DNA of 64,000 bases from Urechis unicinctus. Its lineage: Eukaryota > Annelida > Polychaeta > Xenopneusta > Urechidae. Both the position numbers and the translations under genes were made by a program. Numbering within the stretch: the first letter of the stretch is position 1; each line of letters opens with the position of its first letter. The stretch is from positions 6,510,063-6,574,062 of the forward strand of contig CM067348.1 of assembly GCA_034190875.2 (NCBI GenBank). The letters are read 5' to 3'. Positions 1 through 13,259 of the stretch are shown in pieces. Under the pieces are notes generated by a model. The model saw only the letters and a program-made list of their open reading frames with translations, ran no database searches and was not told the origin of the DNA.

Positions 1-2655
1 AACCCGCGGTCAAGTGAAAGACTGTTAGGTGTTAAATTCTTATTCTATGGAGTTAACATCGTTGTCCAATGTTGAAGTATATTATAATACCTGTGGTGGG
101 TAATTGAACGAAATTATATATAACAATAATTTTGAGCATAAATGCACATTTCCCAGTGTAGAATGAGTGATTGTTTGTTTCGAGATGATGGTGTTTTCTT
201 ACACTTAGCCCTTATATTTTATAGCGATTGCCGACTAGTACAATGATAGTAAAATAATACGCATGATATCAGCGCACACAGAGGTCCAATTAAATGTACT
301 AATCACACTCTGATCTATGGGATTTTCCACGGTAGCGGTATTAATGTAAAGAATGTTTCAGACTGTTTTGTTAACGCGAGCATATAGCTTGTGAAGTTGT
401 ACTGGGCGCACGATTGAAAAAGTCAGGAGTGGTTGAACGTGTTACATCGACCTCAACATGCTAACTAAACGAACCACATAACGAACATATTTTGTTTCAT
501 CCGCATTGCAAACCTTATCATGTACAATAATTAACCTTCATGTTGACAGCAAAATAATATCCAGTTGGACGATTTTTATTCTACGCTAATATATCACGCA
601 TACCATATTGAGTGAACCCTTAGTTGTGCACTTACATATTAGCTGTATAAGCCTAGAGGTGCCGGTTTAATAGCGAACGTGCATATAATCATGGAAAACT
701 CTTACATTGACTTACGATCTACCGCTAATGTTACAGTAGTGTTGCATACATGTAACATATTTCAAGCCTTTACAGCAGTCCGTGTGCGTGAGACGGATCA
801 AGGGATCAATGACAAATAGAGATAGAATAACATTATTAACGCTTGTTATTTTCAATGCCTGCAGTTTTCGCTATTTCTGAGCTTCATCGGCGGTATGTAG
901 ACTTTCACAAATGATCCATAACATATATCAACAAATTATTAATGCGTCATACTACACAGGGCGGTATTAAAATGTGCATGTAATTCAAATGGAGGTGGTC
1001 GAATGATCACATTATTCAATGGAATGTTCACAGCAATTAATAGGAATACAATTAGACATCGAAGAATCTATCTATATAGCCTCTTTAAAAGCTGTTTACC
1101 GTACGATCGAATCTGATAGTAATGTTGCATAAAGAACAAATAATAATAATGTTGTCACACTGCACGGACACGTCCTCTCGGTAATTGTCTGCCTCACATG
1201 CGGAGAAAATAAACACATGCTCAAAAGCGGTGTGGATTTGCTCATCTGCAAGCTAAACACAAGAACATCTACAGTATAAGTAAACATAATTTGAAACCCA
1301 CAACTCACCACGTGTCATGTCGCAGAGCACTTCTATCGTATCCATGTGCACAGCCTATCTACTCCATCTTCAAAATGCTATTGCGTAATTGTATGAATGT
1401 AGAGTCCGACTTATATCATGCTTGTTTTGATGTATGTTTATGAACGCCGGATAAAGGGCCCAAGTTGTATTGAGATATATGTATGCATGTGTAAACTTTT
1501 AGTTCATATCCTCTATTCTTGTATTGTCACATGTATGTTTTTTTAATGTTGAATAAAGACCCCGACTTGTATTGAGTTATATTTATTTTTGTGTGCGCTT
1601 TAAGTTCGTATTCCTCTATTTACTTCGTATTCTTGTTCTATTCAACTGATTTTTATAAATGATCAATTATAACTTCATATGATACTGCCACAAGTAAAAT
1701 ATACCACACATTCTTCTGGTGCTCGTTTTCTGTATGTTTGCGTTTTTTTCTGGAGGCATATCGTCCCTAGACGTCCCTAGACACCGCTAAACGCCCTTAA
1801 AGCACTCTATACTGGAACGATGGTGCAATGTATGGTTTCTATGGACGGTAGACATTATCCTTTAATTCATTCATTAATACTGTTTCTTTTATTAAATGAA
1901 ATATGTAGCATTCAGCAAATTCCTTTTCTATAAAACGAGGGCGTGTCTTGCGGAGACGTATCGTACCGGGGACGAACTGACCCGGGGGCGTATCGTCCCA
2001 GCGAGCACTGTTAAGTATTGCGATGATGAAGAGACAAGAGATGCAGCAATTAATTTCACTTTCAGGTGGATTGATACCTATGGGTAGAACTTTTCAAACG
2101 GATATTAACTAAAGTGTGTTATGAACATGACCGCCATATTCCCTTATCAGAGCCAACTCTTGAGCAAACTCGATTGGCATTTACTGATTTCATGTGATTT
2201 ATACATTAAATACAATCTGTTCAAAACGGCACCTAACGCTGTATATATTAGTGAAAATAATGCTTGCTGCGAACGTTATTGCCTATTACACCCCAACACT
2301 CTAGGAATAAATTACACAAAAACCGCACGTGTGCATCATCACGGATGATAGAGGCTAAGCCAGAATGATGGGCCATATATAAAGAAATGATATCAGCCGT
2401 GTATTCTATGATCTCAGCCGGCTCGGCTACGGCCAAAGTTTATCATCGCATATATCTCATGATAAATTTCACTGCACCAGTATAAGGTTGAGCTTGTGAG
2501 GTTTACCGAGTGTTAGGAGCATGTCAGCAAGTAAGGTTATATAACCAACTGTACCTGCATAGACATCAGGCTACCAAATATTTAGGCTTGTTTAAACTTT
2601 ATTGTTTATCACAATGCGCTACAAATTTACAGCTATGAAAGCTGTCAAATTCGGC
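1..2655 (+). repeat. Duplicated segment, copy A (pair of 58.95-63.47 kb)
   Basis: The first bases match 58954 onward almost base for base for about 100 bp, and matching landmarks continue in the same order (the block around 770-790, the minus-strand reading frame at 1096-1311 against 60019-60270, the block at 2010-2430, and the end at 2640 against 63455). The left edge may lie outside the window. No intact gene is seen. The paired minus-strand frames at 1096-1311 and 60019-60270 share short peptides such as SPHVRQ and SDSIVR but have diverged, so they look like non-coding or fossil sequence. Whether this is a segmental duplication or a dispersed repeat family cannot be told from one window. 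Confidence 0.85.
1449..1650 (+). repeat. Two-copy tandem repeat, period about 102 bp
   Basis: Similar blocks start near 1451 and 1553. Both open with ATAAAG, then a ttgtattgagttatat-like stretch, then a ttagttcatatcctctatt-like stretch. The copies are diverged. No gene is attached. Confidence 0.6.
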
Positions 2656-2656
2656 G

Positions 2657-4049
<1,393 letters not shown>

Positions 4050-4370
4050 GAGTCAAACCGCAGCGGTAGGTAAACATTCAGCATGATTTGTAATTCAGGG
4101 GAAAAGCATGTAGTTGGTGTCTGTTGCGTCTGCACTCTGTTACATTATCTTTGTATCTTTGTTTTCGGCGTTATAGACCATATAAACTACAACATCTTCA
4201 AGACGTTTTATATCAGTAATTATGTTGTATTTAAGCATTAGTTGGTTTAGTTTGTCGCATAAGGTATCCATAAACCCACGCCGCCCTACCTACCCCTGCA
4301 CATGGCCGGCATGAAACTTGTAGTCCTTTCATCTATGTCATTTTCATCTGATTGCTCTGTGTGACTACAG
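4050..4370 (+). repeat. Dispersed repeat, copy 1 (relative at 34365-34685)
   Basis: Aligned landmarks occur in the same order in both copies: a gtcaaaccgca-like start, ttcagcatgatttg, a gtctgttgcg stretch, ttttcggcgt, gtttgtcgcataagg, gaaacttgta and gattgctctgtgtg. The copies are diverged with indels. No coding capacity was recognised, so this is probably an old mobile-element remnant. Confidence 0.65.
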
Positions 4371-4855
4371 AGTAAGACTAGGACTTTTTGTATTTTACCG
4401 TGGCGTGCCGGTTGGAAACAACGCTCCGATTAATACAACAACATTATAATTGGCATTGCAGTATTGGTGGAAAACACGTTTATCATTTGACAGCAAACAG
4501 ATTGCAATAATGGAGCAAAACATAACTAATGCAAGTATATGAAAGTTTCTTCTATAACTGATTTGCATTGCAATATATTTTTCTATGAATTGAAATGGAG
4601 CTCCCTAACTGTTTTAATATGTCTATTGTCAATGTGATATATGTCTGCGGGTATTATGGGCTTTTGCTTAAGCGCTTTTGTCGCGCCATTTTCGTTGACA
4701 AAAACGTTGTTTAAGCTTTACGTATTGTGATGCAGTTCCGTAATAAGTCAGAAATAATACATCAACTACAAACTACAAACTTGCTCCGAGTTTTTGATCT
4801 GCGATATATAAACTTACGCTGACATAACATTCAGTCAATTAATGATACCCGTAGA

Positions 4856-4953
4856 AACGACGGTCACTTGCACCATTAGTTATTTTAGCTATCAAATATT
4901 ACAACATCTACAAACTACAACGACGGTCACTTGCACCATTAGTTATTTTAGCT
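4856..4953 (+). repeat. Short tandem duplication, period 63 bp
   Basis: The block beginning aacgacggtcacttgcacc and ending ttagttattttagct occurs at 4856 and again at 4919. The shared part is essentially identical, which suggests a recent local duplication. Confidence 0.85.
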
Positions 4954-4959
4954 TATCAT

Positions 4960-7355
4960 TGAACATCACAGGGACAAGTGATATGCTTTTAACAGAAACA
5001 ATTCAGCTGTATGCGTTGTCGCATGAAGGAGTTAGTCCGTTGCCCGTCCATCAGTTGGATGTGGTGCAGCACGTATTGTTTTCATATGTATATGAAGAGT
5101 TCATGGCAGACGCAGTGTGTAATTTACCGTCCACGGTAATAATTATTATCCAACAATACGGAAATCGTGTTATTTTATTATAATGTGGACAACGCTGATT
5201 TTCGATAATTGAATTAACAAATGCTTTACACCACGTCAATTTTGGGCGTTGATTATATGTGAAATTGTAATTGATTTTTAGGTTTGCTGTAGAGGCATTA
5301 GGGTCTTCGTGCAAGAATTAGGCCAGCATTCAAATGTACCCGAAACCACATGATTAGCATTAACTTTGCGCCTGAAAACAAAATTTGCGTAGTGTAACAC
5401 TACAATGGAGCAGATGGATGCAAATCCGAATTTTGTCGGCTGTGAGGTATCTATTTTTAAACTGTGATTTGATTTCTAAAAGCAATTTTATGCAAATATA
5501 GGGAACCAATATCCCACCTATAATCGCTGTTTGACGCACCCATATACGTCCTTGATAGCAACTAAACATTATGCATTAAGAAAAGACGATGGTAACATTT
5601 GCTCTTCGCTTCATTTGAAAGTGCAAGCATGACAGTACATAAGGCATGTCAAGGTAACAGAGCGTCGAAAAGACGCATAACCATTTTGGTACATTTTGAA
5701 TATACTAAGATTCATGAACCATGCAATTCTGAACAATACGTCGCCTGCTTAATCTTCGTACAAACAACCAGATATATGCAGACTTTAATGGTTCTTCACA
5801 CTAGACATCAATCCTGTTAAATGTGCAATCGATTTCCTTCCAACTAATTTTGCACAAAATCACAGCGACATAGATAAGAGAAATTATACTATTGCTCTTG
5901 CATATCGTGAGCACTGGGACGAACAGCTCTGTCAGTGCGTTTAATCATTCCCGCAGCTGACTGTATTAGACAACCAAATCCTTACATGGGATATAACCGA
6001 ATTATTTATTGTTAAGAAAGAAAAATAGCTTTTAGAATTGGGTTCAATAAAGTCGGTATCTTCGTGTTATATGAGTCCGATCCATTGCGGGTTTGTTATC
6101 CACTAAATAACGATGTAGTTCAGATTGGAACAGAACATAAATTATCCAATGCAGTGTAGCATACTAGGCAAAATAACTGAAAAGGATATTGTTGTATTCG
6201 GTAAGTCGTCATATGCTGAGACAAAGTGTTTGTGTGTAAGGCAAACAATATATAATTGGATCATAGTTAGATATCAATGGTCTGGCCATAGGCTTTTTTA
6301 TGTGTTGGTAATATTTGCAATATTCTACGAGAAAAGCTCATTCTACCGTACACAACTAGTCTCTCCAGGGCCGAGTTTGTTAAGTGCAGCATCAGAACTA
6401 ATTTATATCAATGTCCTTAAATGCTCTATTAGTTCACACGACAAATAATTGTAAGAAAATAACGAACACCACACTAAATGCAATGATTATCACGCTCTAG
6501 CCGGATGGAAGTTTTTATTTGCCCTTTAATTTGCTTATTAATTAAGTACCTAACCTTGATGGCGGAATGTCTATTTTATTTTTCATCATGTATATTGACG
6601 GCTATAACCGTGTTCGGTGAGTTGGTTGCATCGGATGGAATTACAACGTTATTTTATGTTATAGGGGCTTACCATAGCTGCTACTTGTTTACCCTACTGA
6701 TCACGTACCTCATGTTTGTTTCTTAAAATTATGAGGATGGATTATCGATAATGAATGCCTGAACAACTGCGTGACCCAAAATATCTATTTTAACTCGCAG
6801 TTTGAGTAAGTTGACACGGTAACAAAACATCAGATATATGCGAATACTTCAGTCTAGGTGTTTCATCCGCTGGGATCTTGGCATTATCCATCTATCACCG
6901 TTATGCCATATGGTATTATCTTTACAGTGCGCTGATGGCATGCTCGACAACATCATCCATTTTTTATGGATTTTTTCTTGACGTACAAGCTTTTTATTAG
7001 TTTTAGTTTGCATTATATTCCATCAAACTAACGTGTAATAGTCATTTGGTTCGTCTCCAGCGCTTCATCAGATTCCGCTCGCTGAATTCATTAGTCAAGG
7101 CAGTTGCCCGCAAAGAAACCGGTAGTCCTTTTAATTTTCCTACCTTGGTGGTCTGGCTCCATTTTTTTATGAAATCCTTGACGTGGCACTATCCATGTGA
7201 TAAAAGGTTTGAAGCTCGGACGGTAGTTCACCAGTTAACTGGACTGCCACTTACTTTGTTGTTCCGCGTCTGGCAGCTGTATTTGAAGCGACGCAGTTTC
7301 GTTGAGAAAGTGGATGACTGCGTCATATTTTGACCCTTACGTTGTGGGTTTCAAA
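4960..7355. other. No gene recognised
   Basis: Several open frames of 70-110 codons occur here (for example 6125-6448 and 7046-7333, plus strand). None has a recognisable domain or convincing splice context, and their composition matches the surroundings. The stretch 7040-7330 is locally richer in G+C and could hold a fossil coding block. Confidence 0.4.
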
Positions 7356-7361
7356 CTAAGG

Positions 7362-7456
7362 TGTGTAAACAGGTCGCGGACTGACCGCAAAACGAAGTAC
7401 GTACCTTGTACGAGGTACGTACCTCGTTCCCAGTACGGCGCACCTCGATTGAGGTA
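7362..7456 (+). repeat. Left inverted-repeat arm of the 4-kb element
   Basis: Contains the perfect 16-bp palindrome CGAGGTACGTACCTCG at 7411-7426. A weaker internal relative of the motif (gtacttcgattggagtacgc) lies near 10909 inside the element. Confidence 0.7.
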
Positions 7457-7494
7457 CGCATGATAGTCGTGCCACCGCCCTCTGCTGTTTTGCA

Positions 7495-7691
7495 TTTTAT
7501 GACATTATTTTCTGAAATGTGATTGGCTTTGAACGATTTAATTATGCAAATATATTATGGCCTACATTTGGAACCAAATCTGTTGTTGTGAGCGATATCG
7601 GGCGTTCACTAGAAGAGTTTTCACCTCCATTATTCGACAGCGACTGCAAGTTTTTCGACGTTCATGATTAAAATTTTGTACACACACCAAC
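7495..7691 (+). promoter_or_regulatory. Promoter-like segment before a start codon and splice donor
   Basis: An inverted CCAAT box (tgattggct, near 7520) is followed within 30 bp by an octamer-type ATGCAAAT and an AT-rich tatatta stretch. About 130 bp further comes AACATGGCAGAG directly before GTAAGG. The order CCAAT, octamer, leader, ATG, donor is typical of a gene 5' end. Assignment is by motif only. Confidence 0.35.
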
Positions 7692-8695
7692 ATGGCAGAG
7701 GTAAGGTCTATGTTTTCTCATTAACAAGTATATCATCTTATTATACATTATATGTTATTCAAAATTCTATGGCATATTAATGAGCTATCGCTAATAATAT
7801 AACACCCCTGTTGAATGATTTTTCTGAAACAATGGCGTATTGATGCGTTCGTACTTAAATCGAAGTATGGTGTACTTCCTTTTGAATTGGTGCCATAGTC
7901 TGATAGTAGATCGTATACTGATAAAAGAATGACACTTATGATTCATACGACCGAACAGCAGGTCGAATGTAGCCTTTCCTGGTGTTCTTATATAAGATAA
8001 TTTGTTTTAGAAATTTGAAACGTCGTACTTATGAAGTAGCCCAAAAGACCAACGTCAGGTTCTATTTATCACCTTGTCGGTCCAACAGATAGAGCTAAAT
8101 TTTTTGGTCGATGCATTCGATCAACCCAGAACTCGTCACGTTTTTTCACGAAATATGCATGTTCTGACGAGTTTCTGGCGATCAGTGTCGAAATTTATTA
8201 TCTAATTCGGTTCGAGATAATGTTTCATATTCCTATCGTCTGCGGAAAACTATATTTTCGATAACTTTCCAAGTTTACCGGTGATATTTTCTTTCCGAAA
8301 TACAAGCGCGGAGGACGATATCCCAGACAGCTCCAGAAACTTCCGATGTAAATAAGGCGGTGAGAACATAAGCAAAAAAAAATTGCTGATAATTCCTGTC
8401 GCCTTTTCCCCAGGTTTTCGTTGCTTTCTTCGTGATTCGGTGTGATATTTGTGCGACAGTGAATGTTAATGGCCTTTTCTACATGTTAGACAAGGTCATT
8501 TTAGCTTTTAGCTTCGTGCCACAAATGGTCCCTGTGAACCCGCGTCTTGTGAGCTGTTTCGCCTATGTTCCAATTGGTGTATCCTCCCGCTGGTTAGTTT
8601 CCGCCCCCTCGCCGCCATGTTGCCAATCTTCTCGGTCGGGATCGTTGAATACTTCTGTGGGATTTTCTCAGCTATTACCGTTTGGTGTGTTTTAG
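7692..8695 (+). CDS. Candidate two-exon small protein inside the 4-kb element (unknown)
   Basis: Exon 1 is ATG GCA GAG (7692-7700) followed by a GTAAGG donor. A strong acceptor (ttttccccag) ends at 8413, and exon 2 continues in the same phase as an open frame to a TAG ending at 8695. The joined frame encodes about 96 residues. The exon-2 product starts with a hydrophobic run (VFVAFFVIR), contains several cysteines and resembles no family I know. Correct phase could be chance, and the transcript could be non-coding with further splicing (a GTGAGT donor lies near 8762). The inverted-repeat context suggests a mobile-element or captured gene. Confidence 0.3.
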
Positions 8696-8807
8696 GCCAA
8701 AATACTTATTCACAAGATACTGTTGTTGCTGAAATTCAGCTTCTGTCTCTATAAATGTTTGGTGAGTTGATTTTATTAGCTAAAACTAGGTAAAGCAGCG
8801 GAACTCT

Positions 8808-8887
8808 TGATAATTCCGTTGACTTATGTCGGGAATTATCATTGGACGCCAGAACTAAGAGGGAGTGCATAATCCCGTACTTAGTTC
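8808..8887. repeat. Two adjacent perfect hairpins
   Basis: TGATAATTCC (8808-8817) pairs with GGAATTATCA (8832-8841), a 10-bp stem with a 14-nt loop. Ten bases on, GAACTAAG (8852-8859) pairs with CTTAGTTC (8880-8887), an 8-bp stem. They lie inside the 4-kb element. Confidence 0.75.
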
Positions 8888-9131
8888 GAAAGAGCTATTA
8901 TGAAGTGACATAGCCCCACTCTGACGGTAGTATACATATAAATCAACAAAACGTCGTGCTCAGCTTGAAGTGACAATGTCAGTTATTCCAACCAAATAAG
9001 ATTTAATAGAGGGTGATATAAAAAATCTCACAAGAATTGCTGGTTTGTGTTGTGTACTTAAACATTAATTATAATATTTAATGTTATGTATTTCACTAGA
9101 CAGTGTCTGAATTACTTGGTTTTTTTTCCAG

Positions 9132-9470
9132 AATTGAACAGCTAATGGCCATGCCATTTTCAAAACGGTGTGCTTCTGAAAGCCTTCATTCACAATGAGG
9201 ATGTTTGGAAACTGGAAACCTGGAGTCAAAGAAAAACTGTTGGATTCGGTTGGAAAAAAAGAATCTGTCCATTACACAAACACTGCTTTTAAGTTCTGTC
9301 AATCATGCATTGACGAAGTGAATAAATCTATCCAGACTTTAACATTCCGTCAGCCGTTAGTGATGAGTCCGTGCAGCCGCCTTCCAAGCCGCTGAAAGTT
9401 GGTTTCAACTCTCTCAATGAAGAAGCTATTCCTGTGAGGGGTGTACCAGGTCTTACCTGAACAATAAACC
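9132..9470 (+). pseudogene. Frameshifted coding block with acceptor and poly(A) signal
   Basis: A strong acceptor (ttttttttccag) ends at 9131. A protein-like frame at 9195-9395 includes FKFCQSCIDEVNKSIQTL and then loses sense. A second frame continues protein-like sequence (SDESVQPPSKPLKV, then EEAIPVRGVPGLT and a stop near 9460) straight into AATAAA at about 9463. The switch between frames near 9345 suggests a small indel in a once continuous C-terminal exon. The family is not recognised. A decayed element-encoded or captured gene is likely. Confidence 0.4.
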
Positions 9471-9479
9471 CATCTTTTA

Positions 9480-11300
9480 TTGTTTTCGTCTATATACTCA
9501 ACCAGAATATTGCCCTTACACCGCTGAACAAGTTCATAAGACTTTGTACATATTATCCTCTTCCTCTCGTTTCTCCTATCGCGGCATTCAGTACCATCAG
9601 ATATGTATGCAATAGGTATTTTACCTATGTGGTGTTTCCACTTTGGATCTCTGAAAGTTTAAATAATTGTTTTCAATTTATTCCATTCCAAACAACAGAG
9701 ACACAGAGAGAATATTTTTTTCTGGATTCCATTTTCATGAAAACATAGGTATGGGCGCATTTGCAAACGTTATCGCATGAGTCCTTATCTTTCCTCCAAG
9801 GAAGAGAAGAGGCTGTTCCAATTAAATCCAGCGCGGATAAGGTCAGGCAACCAGCGCTTCTTTGTCTTTCGGAATTAGATTTTAACGACATCACATCGAT
9901 TTGCTCTCTGTTCCAAACCCCTCCACCCCTTTCCATTTTCAATGCCATCCCACCTTTTGAACATGCTTTCCTCTAGTTTTGTCATTCAACGCTTGCTGTT
10001 GTAATATGTATGTCTGTACATGTATAGGTATATAAATTAATCCTATCTGTGTCATGACCTATTAAAGTAGCTTTATCCTCCTTTATTTTACTTGTCCTAG
10101 ATATATCATAGTTATGTATCTCACTTATTGCATCAACATCATAGGTATACCTTTAGCTGTCAAACAGTCATAACGTTACTATACTTGTTATCATTATCTG
10201 TCTCATTGTAATACTGGTAATTGATTTGTAATGTACCTGCACTCGGGGATTCAGTATCCTATTATGTTATACCGAATATTTTACCTATGTGATTTTGTAC
10301 ACAATTTGCTACTTGAGAATTATTTTTAAAATAAGTTAAATCAAACATTGCTGTTCATCCAATCCTTCACAAAATATGGATCTGCATGATGTATTGTTAA
10401 AGGCATATGATTTGGCTGATGGAAACTCAATTATTAGCAGCATGTAGGATAAACACAGATGAGGAATATTCTTATGACCACTGTCCACATTGCTATGGAA
10501 GTATTTGTAAAAAAAGCATAGTAAATTTCAATACAACCTGATCGGTGACCCCATGATTTTGTGAACAATCCATTCCATATCTGGTTAACCTTAAGTATGC
10601 TAAAATGATAATGTTCATTGCATATGTAATGATGCTCGTTTCCATCTGTAAAGCCTTAAATAATAACCTAACATCCAATTACAACAAGAACAAAAGTTTT
10701 CAAAAACTCGAACAGAACAGGCCAACAAAAGTATGAAAACTTGCTGTTGTGGTGTTTTGGGGGGCATTCTGTTCAATATCAAACACCTGGCTGCTTTGTT
10801 ATTCTATTTGAGAAGAACATTCATTGTTAAACACAACTGAACACGTATATGAACACTCTCAGTCAGACCCGGATGGACAACAAGATTTGAAACAATCATG
10901 GTACAGCGTACTTCGATTGGAGTACGCAAATATCGGTTGTGCAAATGGATTGACATGGGGTGTGATGTTATCATCCATAAGTCACAAATATGCCATACAA
11001 TTTTCACGAAACTATATTTCATATAATCTAGACAAACTATGTTCCGCAAAAAGTAAGTTTTTAACTTTGCCAAACTGATACAAAATGATTCTTGCCTCAT
11101 TAATCTTCAGGAAAGTCACGCGATAGCCGCCATACTCAAGTTTAAAAACGAATATGAAAGCCTTCTCGTGCACGTGCAACGCTAAACATGGTCCCAAATC
11201 GAGGCTATTACAACTAAGGGGGTTTCCACGATTTTACCCAACCAAATCTCAGTAAATGATGTCACAATTTGTTAAACAGTTGAGAAAATTAATGTTTATG
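9480..11300. other. Interior of the 4-kb element, nothing assignable
   Basis: Open frames on both strands at 9673-9976 overlap and neither shows a domain. The rest is AT-rich. A GTAC-type motif related to the terminal arms lies near 10909-10930. Confidence 0.4.
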
Positions 11301-11306
11301 TATGCA

Positions 11307-11398
11307 TACTTCAAAGCAAGTACGCCGTACTAGGAACGAGGTAGGTACCTCGATCGAGGTACGTACTTCCTTCTGCGGTCGTCTTTGACCTGGTAAAC
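11307..11398 (-). repeat. Right inverted-repeat arm of the 4-kb element
   Basis: Reverse complement of the left arm with substitutions. Contains the perfect 18-bp palindrome GTACCTCGATCGAGGTAC at 11345-11362. Confidence 0.7.
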
Positions 11399-11399
11399 C

Positions 11400-12630
11400 T
11401 GACTAGTTCTACGTTACCCAAATATTCACGCTAAATGACCATCTCATCTTTGAGAGGGTATGCATCTGACCAGATTACTCAATGGTAACTTGCTAGATCT
11501 TAAAAATGACACGGGTCATGCTAGAAATGGCACGGGTCAAACTGCTCTGGATTACGGTTTTGTACCAATCGGGCGTTGGAAGGATAGCTGTCGAATAATC
11601 AATGTCATCCTCACGTTAAGTTCGCTATATCACCTCGTTGCCGATATTTTCATTAACACTACCATTGCACGATTCAAACACGTATCATCTAATGATATGA
11701 TTACATTTTCACCCTTGATGGATCGACTGCTACTCAGAGCTAATTATCAAAACTGTCGATGTCAATTATCAACAACTACGGAAATAGCATAATTTCATTA
11801 TCACGTAGATTTCGATGCTTCATGAGAATTGAATATAAAAATGCTTTACATTCACACATGCGCATAATAACACCATATCAAATGTGTATGTTAATAAATG
11901 GCGACATTGAACCTAACCCGGTAGTAAGTTAAGGCTTGGATAATTTCGTGACAAGACACTAATGAGCAACAAAGGTTTCAGAGACCTCATGATGATTGCA
12001 AAATCAAGTGCCTAATGATACCTTAGGTAGCGTGCCACTACAAAAAGACGCAAATGGGTAACGATCGGTATGTTATCTGCAGGAAGGTACTCTATTCCAT
12101 TTTACCGACTTGATGACTAAAAGCATTGTAATGTGAATCTAAGGAGTCACTATCCTCCTGACAGTGGGTGTTGGACATGGAAATGCAAATATGCGCAGTC
12201 ACAATATAATAACCAATATGTACATTGCTAAAATGTTTTCATGGTGTTTTCGCGATTCGACTTTCTTGCATACGTCATCGCTAATGTAAAAATGTTCGAC
12301 TGGTGATTACAATTGTCAAGGACTTGGATGTTTTTGTGCTTTAAGTTTGCAAGAGCACTGTAACCGACTTACTAATGCTATTGTGCGGAAAACAACGATC
12401 AAATGCTGGGGGTCGACGAACTATATGGGTGCTGACAAAAAATACATTTTAGCAAATCCATTCATTGCTTTGCCATTGCTTCCTTTTTATTTACTACGTG
12501 TTTTAAATCATCTAGCTTTGCTCAATCTCTCAAAGGTATGCAGGTAAAGCCAGAATGGCCATGCGCTTCTATGAAGTGAAGCCTTGACAACTATCAGTAT
12601 GTCAGCACCATGATATTGCACAATAGAATC
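11400..12630. other. No gene recognised
   Basis: An open frame at 11460-11792 (+, 110 codons) has no recognisable domain or splice context. A short stretch near 11890 (aataaatggcgacattgaa) has a relative near 34085, probably a small dispersed repeat. Confidence 0.4.
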
Positions 12631-12825
12631 GGGGCGTTATGTACTTTGCAAGAGCACTTTAGTAGTCTATAGAAGAGGGATTAATTTGTAACTGATTGTA
12701 ATGTGTCGAGAGAAAAGCAAAACATATTACACATCCATTTCTCTGAGAACAACTATGCATAAGCAGCGAACAGTCATGTGATATAACTCAGTATCGTTGT
12801 CCCTATTCTATGAATCTGACTGAAC
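12631..12825 (+). repeat. Dispersed repeat, copy 1 (relative at 44211-44378)
   Basis: Both copies contain, in order, tttgcaagagcacttta, taactgattgtaatgt-like sequence, a ccattnctctgagan stretch, ctatgcataagca, a cagtatc(g/t)ttgtc stretch and atgaatct before tgaac. Diverged and non-coding, so probably a mobile-element remnant. Confidence 0.7.
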
Positions 12826-13031
12826 ATCGCATAACTAATTGAATTGTAAATTTGTCGTTGGCATGTCAACTACTCGATGGGTTCTCTATATTGTTTCCTT
12901 AATCTGATCAAACTTGTATCTTTTGTGTACCAAAACCTAGCAAAGAGTCGACTTTTTTTAATACGCAATGAAAATCGACCATTTTTGTAAATGACAAAAC
13001 AACAACCGCTTGGTATCTAACACAAACTTAC

Positions 13032-13255
13032 CGTTCTAGAACATCAGAAACGCAGCCACATTCGAAGACCGCAGTACTCATGATTTGTAATTTGACAACG
13101 TGAAATGGTCCGATCTCTATTGTTCCGAGCTCAAGAATCGGGGAAATTGGATTTGCTTTGTTCGTTAGTTGACTGAATGACACGCCGCCACGCATGGATG
13201 CGGGCTTGAATTGGTGCGCCTGTGTTTGAGTGGTAATTGACTTTGATTCCATCAT
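13032..13255 (-). CDS. Candidate 5' exon of an unidentified minus-strand gene
   Basis: A minus-strand frame starts with ATG ATG at 13255 and runs 74 codons to a strong donor, GTAAGT, at 13031-13026 (exon ends in phase 2). The product begins MMESKSITTQTQ, includes GPFHVVKLQIMS and CGCVSD, and has even, protein-like composition without low complexity. No family was recognised and I found no obvious next exon toward lower coordinates, so it may be a lone fossil exon or the start of a gene with distant exons. Confidence 0.35.
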
Positions 13256-13259
13256 TTTA

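Larger units (their letters stand above)
7362..11398. mobile_element. 4-kb element bracketed by imperfect terminal inverted repeats
   Basis: Sequence at 7362-7456 reads as the reverse complement of 11307-11398 with scattered differences. Shared landmarks are an accaggtc-like outer edge, gaccgca, gaagtacgtacct, cgaggtac, tacctcgtt and agtacggcg. Both arms carry perfect palindromes centred on GTAC or CGATCG. The interior holds a promoter-like stretch, exon-like segments and a poly(A) signal. No transposase was recognised and no clear target-site duplication is visible. It may be a non-autonomous or decayed DNA transposon, or a mobilised gene fragment. Confidence 0.6.

Noticed and set aside
1096-1311. 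Conserved small protein shared by both end copies
   Set aside because: Similarity follows from the duplicated DNA; indels and substitutions do not respect the frame.
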